Of a stretch of DNA of 6,738 nt, positions 1 through 6,157 are shown one piece after another. The number at the start of each line of letters is the position of its first letter. Within the stretch, counting starts at the first letter, position 1. Made by a program: the position numbers and the translations under genes. The notes below the pieces were generated by a model that saw only the letters and a program-made list of their open reading frames with translations, had not been told where the DNA came from and did no database searches. Origin of the DNA: JAWPNA01 sp045402695 (GTDB lineage Bacteria; Acidobacteriota; Polarisedimenticolia; JACPZX01; DASXTC01); assembly GCA_045402695.1 (NCBI GenBank), contig JAWPNA010000328.1, forward strand, positions 1-6,738, in the 5' to 3' direction.

Positions 1-351
1 GTCAAGCGCGTCATCGCGGCGGCGGGAGATCTCCTCGAGTTCAGTCAAGAGGGAATGATCCGCAATGGGGCGCCGCTCACCAGCCCTGGGCTGCGGGCGG
101 CGAACTCCGGTGACTTCAGGATCCTCCGGCTGCAGCTCTCCCGGATGGTAGGCCGCGTGCCTCCGGGCAGTGTGGTGGTGGCCGGTGATAACCCGGCCAG
201 CGAGGAGGACAGCCGGCAGTACGGCCTGGTCTCCGTCACCCAGCTCATCGGCAAGGTCGTTCTCGTGAGAGAGGCATCGGGGGCACTCATCAAGCGTCCC
301 GGATTGCCTGAGTCGCCCGCGGCACCCAGCGGCGTGGGACAAGAGGAATGA
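1..351 (+). CDS. lepB: Signal peptidase I (S26 family), C-terminal part, cut by the left edge
   Basis: This is a membrane-anchored serine protease of the S26 type, which cleaves signal peptides from exported proteins on the outer face of the cytoplasmic membrane. The frame is open from the first base, and 116 residues are visible. It begins at box D: VKRVIAAAGD, in which Lys2 (bases 4-6) is the expected catalytic general base. Box E is seen at residues 62-72 as GDNPASEEDSR followed by QYG. The nucleophilic Ser and the N-terminal membrane anchor lie outside the window. Only about 50 residues separate boxes D and E, so this is a compact enzyme. It could instead be a specialised S26 peptidase of the SodX or TraF kind. 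In box E the Ser normally two residues before the Asp of DSR is Glu here. The stop codon (349-351) overlaps the next ATG as ATGA, and both following ORFs begin with signal peptides. Family assignment is firm; the exact subtype is not. Confidence 0.87.
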   Translation, partial: VKRVIAAAGDLLEFSQEGMIRNGAPLTSPGLRAANSGDFRILRLQLSRMVGRVPPGSVVVAGDNPASEEDSRQYGLVSVTQLIGKVVLVREASGALIKRPGLPESPAAPSGVGQEE

Positions 352-584
352 CGAGGGCCGCGGCTGCGCTAATGCTCTTCATTGCGATCATTCTCTTGAT
401 AGGCATGCTTGGCACGCCTGCGACGATGGCGGATCCACCGGCGACAATCCGGTATGAGGCGAGGCTGACCGACGCGTCAGGAGTCGCGCTTCCACAGGGC
501 GAGATTCGGCGCCGAACCACCTCGTCGCCGGTCGCGGCATCATCGTCTTGTTCAGGCTCTTCTCAACGACAGGAGAACGAATGA
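348..584 (+). pseudogene. Truncated, frameshifted paralog of the downstream surface protein
   Basis: As it stands this ORF encodes 78 residues. Residues 1-28 form a clear signal peptide: MTR, a hydrophobic stretch, then a likely cleavage site ATMA/DPP. Residues 30-48 (PPATIRYEARLTDASGVAL) match residues 31-49 of the next gene at 13 of 19 positions. After about base 500 this frame becomes Ser-rich and unlike any domain, with 11 of 20 codons (504-563) ending in G or C. In the frame two bases later, 18 of 19 codons (506-562) end in G or C and encode IIVLFRLFSTTGE (539-577). That resembles the beta strand LAFAIFAVPSGG which follows the same segment in the next gene. The likely history is a tandem paralog that lost its 3' part and picked up a frameshift near base 500. 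It overlaps its neighbours by ATGA at both ends. A short expressed exported peptide cannot be excluded. Confidence 0.6.
571..575 (+). promoter_or_regulatory. Ribosome binding site of the surface-protein gene
   Basis: AGGAG lies five bases before the ATG at 581. It favours that start over an in-frame TTG at 548, which would place 11 extra residues in front of the signal peptide. Confidence 0.6.
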
Positions 585-1675
585 CGAGCACTCTCTTCCT
601 AAGATGGGCGAACGCCTGTGCCCTCTTCGTAAGCGTGGCGATCGCCGGTACTGCCACGGCGCAAACAGCTCCACCTCAGCGGATTCGCTACCAGGCGCGG
701 CTGACCGACAGCGCGGGCGTCCCCCTCGTCGGCACGCACAGCCTCGCCTTCGCCATATTCGCCGTCCCATCCGGCGGCACGGCTCTCTGGTCCGAGGGAC
801 CCGTTTCCCTTGCCATCACCGGCGGTGATGCGGACAGGCTGCTCGGCGAAGGGACGCCGCTGCCTTCGACACTCTTCACCGGCTCGGAGCGCTGGCTCGA
901 AGTGACCGTGGACGGCTCGGTGCTCTTGCCCCGGCAGAAGCTGGCAAGCGTTCCCTACGCCCACGCTGCGGATCGACTCGGCGACAGGACGATCTCGGAG
1001 GTTCTAGACAGAGCAAACCACACCGGTGCTCAGTCTCCGGCCACCATCAGCCCGCAAGGCTCAGGGAGCGGCCTGAATGCCGACACCATTGACGATTTCG
1101 ATTCCGGGATCTTCGTGAAGACGAACGGAACGGTCCCCATGGAAGCCGCTCTCGACATGGGAGGAAACAACATCAACAAGGCCGTGGACATCGATGGGCT
1201 CGCCGATCAACTGACATTGTCGGTCAACAACTCCGAGAAGGTCCGCATCACCGACTCGGGAAACGTCGGAATCGGAACCAACTCCCCCGTCGAGAAGCTG
1301 GACGTCAGCGGTTCCGTTCGTGCCACAGCGCTCGCTCCGACGCAGACGGTTGGAGCTACGGGGACCCCGCAGATGAACACGCTGTATACGGACAACCTCA
1401 TCAGGGCTTGGGCGCTGATTGGTTCGAGCAACCAGCTTGACGGTGGGTTCAATCTCTCCGCAAGCCACCTGGCGGAGGGGCTCTATCAGTACACGTTCCG
1501 GACTCCTCTGACGAGCCTCAACTACGCCGTCCTCGTGACTTGTTTCGACTTTCAGGAGCTTAACATTGGTCACTTCACCGCCCAGACGATGACGGGATTC
1601 TTGGTTCAGATCCGCACCAAGAACGGCGACCCGGCGGATGCCGGGCACTCGGTCCTCGTACTCGGACCGCAGTGA
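581..1675 (+). CDS. Secreted tail-fibre-like surface protein
   Basis: This is a 364-residue exported protein of unknown function. Residues 1-27 are a signal peptide with a likely cut at ATA/QTAPP. Residues 35-130 form a beta-rich domain seen in many exported proteins of high-GC environmental bacteria: RIRYQARLTDSAGVPL, then LAFAIFAVPSGGTALWSEG, then LGEGTPLP, ending in PRQKLASVPYAHAAD. Residues 148-206 resemble phage tail-fibre shaft linkers (LNADTIDDFDSGIFVKTNGT, LDMGGNNINKAVDIDG). Residues 226-249 carry the motif GNVGIGTNSPVEKLDVSGSV, common in fibres and endosialidase-chaperone proteins. The C-terminal part (about 265-364) has the pattern LIRAWA, GGFNLSASH, GLYQYTF, LNYAVLV, like a fibre tip domain. 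No autoproteolytic chaperone domain, LPXTG motif or transmembrane anchor follows, so it is probably secreted or bound to the surface by another route. The start at 581 has AGGAG five bases upstream. A role in adhesion or surface display is inference. Confidence 0.82.
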   Translation: MTSTLFLRWANACALFVSVAIAGTATAQTAPPQRIRYQARLTDSAGVPLVGTHSLAFAIFAVPSGGTALWSEGPVSLAITGGDADRLLGEGTPLPSTLFTGSERWLEVTVDGSVLLPRQKLASVPYAHAADRLGDRTISEVLDRANHTGAQSPATISPQGSGSGLNADTIDDFDSGIFVKTNGTVPMEAALDMGGNNINKAVDIDGLADQLTLSVNNSEKVRITDSGNVGIGTNSPVEKLDVSGSVRATALAPTQTVGATGTPQMNTLYTDNLIRAWALIGSSNQLDGGFNLSASHLAEGLYQYTFRTPLTSLNYAVLVTCFDFQELNIGHFTAQTMTGFLVQIRTKNGDPADAGHSVLVLGPQ

Positions 1676-1718
1676 GTGCCGGTGGATGTTTAGACCCCTT
1701 ATCCCTTGTGGGTATGAC

Positions 1719-1734
1719 GCTCCCGCCGCGGAGC
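1719..1734. terminator. Small hairpin after the surface-protein gene, possible terminator
   Basis: GCTCC and GGAGC form a perfect 5-bp stem around a 6-base loop, 43 bases after the stop codon at 1675. No run of T follows on either strand, so it is not a standard intrinsic terminator. In DNA this GC-rich such short stems also occur by chance. It lies in the 164-base gap between the convergent genes, in which no other gene was seen. Confidence 0.2.
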
Positions 1735-1832
1735 CCTGCCGAACGAGAGGTTCAGTACCGGACAAGGTGACGTGGGATGCGGGGGCAATCCGCGCCATGA
1801 GTGAGAGTTCGTCGTTTTCCAGGAGCAAGGCC

Positions 1833-1850
1833 CCGGCTGTCAGTAGCCGG
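1833..1850. terminator. Hairpin spanning the stop codon of the heme-protein gene
   Basis: CCGGCT and AGCCGG form a perfect 6-bp inverted repeat with a 6-base loop. The loop holds the stop codon (1840-1842) of the minus-strand gene. It sits where the two converging transcription units meet, but lacks a T tract. It may be a weak or bidirectional transcript end, or chance. Confidence 0.25.
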
Positions 1851-2643
1851 ATCCCTTGCCACCGCCGGCGGGCATCGGAGCCTGCCACAGGACGCGGCCG
1901 ATGAAGAAGGGCCCCATCTTCTCCATGAACTCGGAGGTCTGGCGGGTGCGGCGCATGTCCTTGATGAGGCGGGAGAGGGGGTAGAGCTCTTTGCCGACGA
2001 TGCCGAGGACGAACTCGTTGTCGTCGCGGTCGAGACCGTGGCACTCGAGGCGGATGTCGAAGGCGTGGCCGGCCTCACCGTACGCACGGCCGAGCAGCGC
2101 GTGCTCCAGCATCATCTTGCCCTGCTCGTCGCGCGAGAGGCGGTTGAAGGCGCCGATCCGGCGCAGCGGGTACCAGATGGCCCACCCGAGCTCGGGGTTT
2201 CTGGCGTTGCGGCGCGACTTGTGAAGCAGGAAGTCCGTCAGGTCCGCCTCGCGCCCCGAGGAGTAGGTGCGGCCCATCATCGTGAAGTCGGGCAGCAGGG
2301 CCAGCCCCGAGAAGGGAGGCCGCGTGAACAGATCGCGCCCCTTCGCGACGAACAACCCGGGATCCTCGGACATCAAGAGCACGCCCACCCCCCTGGGATC
2401 GTTCACGTTGGCGTAGACGACCGCCTCCAGCCCGCTCCCGCGCACTGCCCCCACGACCGTGCCCGTGTCGAGGCAGCCGGTGAAGACCTGGAGCTGGAGG
2501 AAGAGCCGGGCATCGAGCGTCTGGTTCACGCCCTGCACGGGCGCGCCGCGCTCGAGAAGATCAGGAGGGGTGGGGCGATGAAGTTCCTCCAGGCTGTGAC
2601 CTGGATTGGCTGGAGTGCCAGTTGGATTCGCCTTTTCGGTCAC
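1840..2643 (-). CDS. Chlorite dismutase-family heme protein (HemQ/ChdC-like)
   Basis: This 267-residue protein belongs to the Cld/HemQ family of heme-binding alpha-beta barrels. Some members are coproheme decarboxylases, which make heme b in the coproporphyrin pathway; a few true chlorite dismutases degrade chlorite. Visible family segments are RLFLQLQVFTGC (46-57), NDPRGVGVLLMSEDP (81-95), DFTMMGRTYSSGRE (119-132), WYPLRR (157-162), MMLEHALLGRAYG (177-189), GLDRDDNEF (203-211) and GPFFIGR (244-250). His181 fits the proximal heme ligand. Tyr158 fits the catalytic Tyr of the YPM segment of coproheme decarboxylases. Thirteen residues after His181, where chlorite dismutases have the distal Arg, an ungapped count gives Ala194. 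Chlorite degradation is therefore unlikely and heme synthesis more plausible. The GTG at 2643 is preceded by GGGAG seven bases upstream. An ATG at 2739 would overlap sufT by 67 bases and is less likely. The gene follows sufT by 29 bases and ends the operon. Confidence 0.85.
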   Translation of the reverse strand: MTEKANPTGTPANPGHSLEELHRPTPPDLLERGAPVQGVNQTLDARLFLQLQVFTGCLDTGTVVGAVRGSGLEAVVYANVNDPRGVGVLLMSEDPGLFVAKGRDLFTRPPFSGLALLPDFTMMGRTYSSGREADLTDFLLHKSRRNARNPELGWAIWYPLRRIGAFNRLSRDEQGKMMLEHALLGRAYGEAGHAFDIRLECHGLDRDDNEFVLGIVGKELYPLSRLIKDMRRTRQTSEFMEKMGPFFIGRVLWQAPMPAGGGKGSGY

Positions 2644-2650
2644 GGCGTGT

Positions 2651-2655
2651 CTCCC
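2651..2655 (-). promoter_or_regulatory. Ribosome binding site deciding the GTG start of the Cld-family gene
   Basis: GGGAG on the minus strand ends seven bases before the GTG at 2643, within the 29-base gap after sufT. It supports this start over the upstream ATG at 2739. Confidence 0.55.
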
Positions 2656-2672
2656 GGGCTCGAGAGATGATC

Positions 2673-3035
2673 TCAGAACATGTTGAGCTGGAGCTTGGCT
2701 GCCTCGGTCATCTTCTCCGGGGTCCAGGGCGGATCCCACACGACTTCGACCTTCGCGCTGGCCACGCCGGGGATGGCGCCGATCTTTGCCTCAACCTCCG
2801 GAGGCAGCGAGCCGGCCACGGGACACATGGGGGAGGTCAGCGTCATCTTGATCTCGACCTTGCCGGTTTCGTCCACGCCGACGTGGTAGACCAGCCCCAG
2901 CTCGTAGATGTCCACCGGGATCTCCGGGTCGTAGCAGGTTTTCAGCACCGCGATCACCTTCTGCTCCAGCCCTTCTGGCTGCGCCGCCTGGCTCTCCACG
3001 ACCGTCTTGAGAAAGTCACCCGCAGGATCACTCAT
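2673..3035 (-). CDS. sufT: SUF-associated MIP18/DUF59 protein SufT
   Basis: This 120-residue protein of the MIP18/DUF59 family acts in the cytoplasm in maturation of iron-sulfur proteins, probably at cluster transfer to clients. Family hallmarks in order are CYDPEIPVDIYELGLVY (34-50), MTLTSPMCPVAG (64-75) with the conserved Cys71, and VVWDPPWTPEKMTEAAKLQL (98-117). The WDPPWTPEKM ending is typical of the SUF-linked group rather than the PaaD phenylacetate group. This is the short form, without the extra N-terminal region of the long SufT type. The ATG at 3035 has AGGGGG seven bases upstream, and that site overlaps the stop of sufU (11-base gap). Its place just after sufU in the operon supports the name. 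Confidence 0.93.
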   Translation of the reverse strand: MSDPAGDFLKTVVESQAAQPEGLEQKVIAVLKTCYDPEIPVDIYELGLVYHVGVDETGKVEIKMTLTSPMCPVAGSLPPEVEAKIGAIPGVASAKVEVVWDPPWTPEKMTEAAKLQLNMF

Positions 3036-3046
3036 GGCCGTTCCCC

Positions 3047-3499
3047 CTACTCCGTCGAAGCCCTTTCCTTCCGGTTCTCCAGCGCCGCCTTCAGCGTGTG
3101 CCATGCCAGGCTCGCGCACTTGACCCTCACGGGAAACTCCCGCACTCCGGAGAACACCACCAGCTTTCCCAGGTCGGGCGCCGCCGCCCCGCGCGTCGTC
3201 TCGCCGGTGACCAACGCGTGGAACTCGGCGAAGATCGCCTCGACCTCGGCCCGGCTCTTGCCCCTGAGCGCCTCCGTCATCATCGACGCGGACGCCTTCG
3301 AGATCGCGCAGCCGGCCCCCTCGAAGCTGAGGTCGCACACAACGTCGCCGTCCAGATCCAGGTAGATGGTGACCTTGTCGCCGCAAAGCGGGTTGTATCC
3401 TTCCGCCGTCCGATCCGCTCCCTCCATCTTGTGGAAGTTGCGCGGCCTCTTGTTGTGGTCGAGGATGACCTCCTGGTAGAGATCGGTGAGCTCTGTCAT
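3047..3499 (-). CDS. sufU: SufU sulfur acceptor / iron-sulfur assembly protein
   Basis: SufU is a 150-residue zinc protein that takes persulfide sulfur from SufS and passes it to the SufBCD scaffold; in some older work it is described as an IscU-like scaffold. The expected ligands are present: Cys39 and Asp41 in NPLCGD (36-41), Cys64 in GAGCAISKAS (61-70), and Cys128 in VRVKCASLAWHTL (124-136). N-terminal residues 5-20 (TDLYQEVILDHNKRPR) are also typical. The long spacing between Cys64 and Cys128, filled by EFHALVTGE and FSGVREFP, distinguishes SufU from IscU. The ATG shares one base with the sufS stop (TGATG), so translation is probably coupled, which fits the direct partnership of the two proteins. 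Upstream GAGG is ten bases away. Confidence 0.96.
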   Translation of the reverse strand: MTELTDLYQEVILDHNKRPRNFHKMEGADRTAEGYNPLCGDKVTIYLDLDGDVVCDLSFEGAGCAISKASASMMTEALRGKSRAEVEAIFAEFHALVTGETTRGAAAPDLGKLVVFSGVREFPVRVKCASLAWHTLKAALENRKERASTE

Positions 3500-4770
3500 C
3501 AGCCCAGCACCTCGATCACCCTGTGGATTCCCGCCCCCAGGGCATCGATCTCCTCGCGAGTGTTGTAGAAAGCCATGGAAGCGCGCGCCGTGGCCGGTAT
3601 TCCGAACCGCGCCATCAGCGGCTGGGTGCAGTGGTGCCCAGCGCGGATCGCGATCCCCTCCTGGTCCAGGATCGTCCCGATGTCGTGGGGATGTATCCCC
3701 TCCAGGACGAACGACACGACGCTGGTCTTTTCCCGGGCCGTGCCGACAAGCCTCAACTGCGGGATCGCCGGGAGCACGCGGTTGGCGTGATCCAGAAGAT
3801 CCTTCTCGTGCGCCGCCGCCTTCTCGATCCCGATCCCCTCCAGGTAGTCGATGGCGGCGCTCAGCCCGATCGCCCCCGCGATGTTGGGCGTGCCGGCCTC
3901 GAATTTGTGCGGCACCCTGTTGTACAGAGTCTTCTCGAAGCTGACCGAGCTGATCATGTCGCCGCCTCCCTGATAGGGGGGCATCGCCTCCAGCAGCGCG
4001 GCCTTGGCGTACAGCACGCCGATCCCCGTGGGACCGTACAGCTTGTGACCCGAGAAAGCGTAGAAGTCGCAGTCCAGAGCCCGCACGTCCACCTTGGCAT
4101 GGGCCACCGCCTGCGCCCCGTCCAGCAGCACGGGGATGCCGCGGGCGTGCGCCATCTCGATGATCCGGCGCACGGGGTTGACGGTGCCCAGAGCGTTCGA
4201 CACGTGCACGACGCATACGATCCGCGTCTTGGGCCCGAGCATCTTCTCGTACGCGTCCAGTGCCAGCTCGCCTGCGTCGGTGACGGGCACCACCCTCAGC
4301 TTCGCGCCTTTCTCCTCGCACAGCATCTGCCACGGCACGATGTCGGAGTGGTGCTCCATCGTGGTGAGAATGACTTCGTCGCCGGGCCCGACGTGCCCGC
4401 GCCCCCAGCTCTGCGCCACGAGGTTGATAGCCTCGGTGGTTCCGCGCGTGAAGACGATCTTGCGGCCCTCCCCGGCGTTGAGGAATTGACGGACCCGCGC
4501 GCGGCTCTTCTCGTAGGCCTCGGTGGCCCGCTCGCTGAGGTAGTGGAGCCCGCGGTGGATGTTGGAGTTGAATCCCTTGTAGAACTCGTCCATCGCGTCG
4601 AGAACCACCTGCGGTTTGTGCGTGGTGGCCGCGTTATCCAGGTAGACGAGCGGCTTGCCGCGCACCTTCTGCTTCAAGATCGGGAAGTCCTTCCGGATTC
4701 TCGACACGTCCAGGGATGAAGCACGCCCGTTGCGGGCGCCTGCCACCAGGACTCCACCGTTGTGTCTCAT
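3499..4770 (-). CDS. sufS: Cysteine desulfurase SufS (group II, PLP-dependent)
   Basis: This 423-residue enzyme converts L-cysteine to L-alanine and holds the sulfur as a persulfide, passing it here to SufU. Visible features are LVYLDNAATTHKP (41-53), NIHRGLHYLS (70-79), FTRGTTEAINLVA (107-119), EHHSDIVPWQ (139-148), LLDGAQAVAH (215-224), the PLP lysine Lys243 in SGHKLYGPTGIG, GGGDMI (268-273), FEAGTPN (290-296), and the catalytic Cys381 in IRAGHHCTQPLM. The RAGHHC context is that of SufS/group II enzymes and not IscS. The N-terminus before residue 20 is longer than in many relatives. The ATG at 4770 is nevertheless supported by GGGAGG six bases upstream and by a 4-base ATGA overlap with sufD. 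A GTG at residue 22 is the main alternative start. Confidence 0.97.
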   Translation of the reverse strand: MRHNGGVLVAGARNGRASSLDVSRIRKDFPILKQKVRGKPLVYLDNAATTHKPQVVLDAMDEFYKGFNSNIHRGLHYLSERATEAYEKSRARVRQFLNAGEGRKIVFTRGTTEAINLVAQSWGRGHVGPGDEVILTTMEHHSDIVPWQMLCEEKGAKLRVVPVTDAGELALDAYEKMLGPKTRIVCVVHVSNALGTVNPVRRIIEMAHARGIPVLLDGAQAVAHAKVDVRALDCDFYAFSGHKLYGPTGIGVLYAKAALLEAMPPYQGGGDMISSVSFEKTLYNRVPHKFEAGTPNIAGAIGLSAAIDYLEGIGIEKAAAHEKDLLDHANRVLPAIPQLRLVGTAREKTSVVSFVLEGIHPHDIGTILDQEGIAIRAGHHCTQPLMARFGIPATARASMAFYNTREEIDALGAGIHRVIEVLG

Positions 4771-6140
4771 ACCGCGCCTCCCGGCGCCAGCCCCGCGGAA
4801 GGGTCGCGCTCGGACTCAGGCTCGGGGAACAGCAATCCGTCGAGCCCCTGCTTCAGCACCTCGATCTTGATCCTCCGGAGGATGTCGCCCACGAAGGCGT
4901 GCATCATGATGCGCCGCGCCGCCGCCGCGTCGATGCCGCGGGATCTCAGGTAAAACATCGACTGCTCGTCTATCTGACCGATGGTGGCTGCATGGCTGCA
5001 CTTCACGTCATCGGCATTGATGAGAAGGGTCGGCTTCGTGTCCACGAGCGCTTCCGGAGACAGGATCAGGTTGCGGTTCTCCTGGCGCGAGTCGGTCTTC
5101 TGGGCGTCCTTCCTCACGATCACCGTGCCGTCGAACACGCCGCGCGCCTGCCCGTCGAGCACCCCCTTGTACAGCTCGCGGCTGTTGCCGTGCGGCCGCG
5201 CGTGGTCCAACACCGTGTGGTGATCCACGTGCTGCCGCCCGCCGACCACGTAGAGCCCGTTGAGCGTGCAGTCGGCGCCTTCGTCATCGAGCAGCACATT
5301 GATGTCGTGGCGCGCCAGGAGCGCGCCCAGGGAAACGCTGAGCGAGGAGAGGCTGCTGTTGCGCCCGAGGCGCGCCTGGATCGTGGCGACGTGGTAGGAC
5401 TCCACGCTCTCGCGCTGCAGCTTGTAGTGGTCGATGACCGAGCCATCGCCGGCCACGATCTCGGTGACGGCGTTAGTGAAGTAGACCTCGCCCTTCCTGC
5501 CGACGTAGCTTTCCACGACCGTGACTTGGCCGCCCTCCTCCACCACGATCAGTACGCGGGGATGGGTGACGGCCGGCTCTCGCTGTGATCCGGACGAAGT
5601 CGAGATGAACAGCAGGTGGATCGGCCCGCGCACGACCGCGCCTTTCGGGATGTGGACGAACGCCCCATCCTCCAGAAACGCCGTGTTGAGCGCGGTGAAC
5701 GCGAAGGAGGCGTGGTCGGCGTAGCGCGCGAGGTGGCGCTCGAGAGTTTCCCGATCCGAGTCGAATGCGTGGGACAGCCCGCAGATCTTCGCGCCGTCAG
5801 GCAGACCGGAGACGCGGGAAAGGCGCTCGGAGTAGCGCCCATTCACGAAGACCAGCTCGATGGCGGCCCACTCGCCGAAGCGAAGATGATCCGGCTGAGG
5901 CTCGAATCGCGCCTCCCTCGCCGCCCCGTCCGTGGCCGGGGGCCGGAAAGGCGTCCGCGCGAGAGGTGCGACATTCGTGTACCTCCACGCCTCGTCCCGC
6001 GTGGTGGGGAAGCCCATCTCGGCAAAGCGCGAGATCGCGGCCCGGCGGGTCGGCGCGAACCAGGAGCCCGCGCGCGCCTCCTTCTCGAAGCGCTCGAAGC
6101 TCGAGATGTAGATGTCGTTGTCTTCGCCGACCGTGATCAT
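4767..6140 (-). CDS. sufD: SufD, subunit of the SufBCD scaffold
   Basis: SufD pairs with SufB on a SufC dimer, and the SufB-SufD interface is where the nascent iron-sulfur cluster forms. The protein has 457 residues. The N-terminal helical region includes FPTTRDEAWRYTN (44-56). The central and C-terminal beta-helix includes FVHIPKGAVVRGPIHLLF (161-178), RHDINVLLDDEGADCTLNG (277-295), HVDHHTVLDHARPHG (304-318) and FDGTVIVRKDAQKTD (336-350). The conserved NADDVKCSHAATIGQID (375-391) carries Cys381 and His383, the residues linked to cluster building in this family. Length, and position between sufC and sufS, point to SufD and not SufB. GAGAGG lies seven bases before the ATG at 6140, and 17 bases separate it from sufC. 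The tail (440-457) is Pro/Gly-rich and probably disordered. Confidence 0.95.
   Translation of the reverse strand: MITVGEDNDIYISSFERFEKEARAGSWFAPTRRAAISRFAEMGFPTTRDEAWRYTNVAPLARTPFRPPATDGAAREARFEPQPDHLRFGEWAAIELVFVNGRYSERLSRVSGLPDGAKICGLSHAFDSDRETLERHLARYADHASFAFTALNTAFLEDGAFVHIPKGAVVRGPIHLLFISTSSGSQREPAVTHPRVLIVVEEGGQVTVVESYVGRKGEVYFTNAVTEIVAGDGSVIDHYKLQRESVESYHVATIQARLGRNSSLSSLSVSLGALLARHDINVLLDDEGADCTLNGLYVVGGRQHVDHHTVLDHARPHGNSRELYKGVLDGQARGVFDGTVIVRKDAQKTDSRQENRNLILSPEALVDTKPTLLINADDVKCSHAATIGQIDEQSMFYLRSRGIDAAAARRIMMHAFVGDILRRIKIEVLKQGLDGLLFPEPESERDPSAGLAPGGAV
4777..4782 (-). promoter_or_regulatory. Ribosome binding site deciding the sufS start
   Basis: GGGAGG on the minus strand ends six bases before the sufS ATG at 4770. 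It lies inside the last codons of sufD and supports the longer N-terminus. Confidence 0.55.
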
Positions 6141-6157
6141 GCGGAGACCTCTCGCCC

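Noticed and set aside
548..580. A TTG start that lengthens the surface protein by 11 residues
   Set aside because: It would bury the signal peptide start, and the ATG at 581 has AGGAG at proper spacing. These codons are better explained as the remnant end of the damaged upstream paralog.
1861..1875. CCGCCGGCGG palindrome
   Set aside because: Short GC palindrome within coding sequence (Gly-rich C-terminus of the Cld-family protein), expected by chance at this base composition.
1061..2044. A 327-codon minus-strand frame opposite the surface-protein gene
   Set aside because: It overlaps two well-supported genes, crosses the intergenic junction, and has a shadow-like Arg-rich composition.
1801..2670. 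A 289-codon open frame on the plus strand
   Set aside because: Antisense to the Cld-family gene, whose minus-strand frame carries clear family motifs. The plus frame has none.
2644..2739. A longer N-terminus for the Cld-family protein from an ATG at 2739
   Set aside because: It would overlap sufT by 67 bases and add residues with no family similarity. The GTG at 2643 has a well-placed GGGAG.
3036..3386. An upstream extension of the sufT frame running through sufU
   Set aside because: The SufT domain begins after the ATG at 3035, which has a good ribosome binding site. The extension is an alternate frame of sufU.
3500..4333. An upstream extension of the sufU frame running through sufS
   Set aside because: The family match starts exactly at the ATG at 3499. 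The extension is Arg/Gly-rich and is an alternate frame of sufS.
3523..4719. A 398-codon open frame on the plus strand
   Set aside because: It lies fully antisense to sufS, which has every expected catalytic motif. The plus-strand translation resembles no family and is rich in Arg, His, Val and Asp, as expected from the complement of GC-rich coding DNA.
4716..5588. A 290-codon open frame on the plus strand
   Set aside because: Antisense to sufD, with no recognisable domain and the Arg/His/Val-rich composition of a shadow frame.
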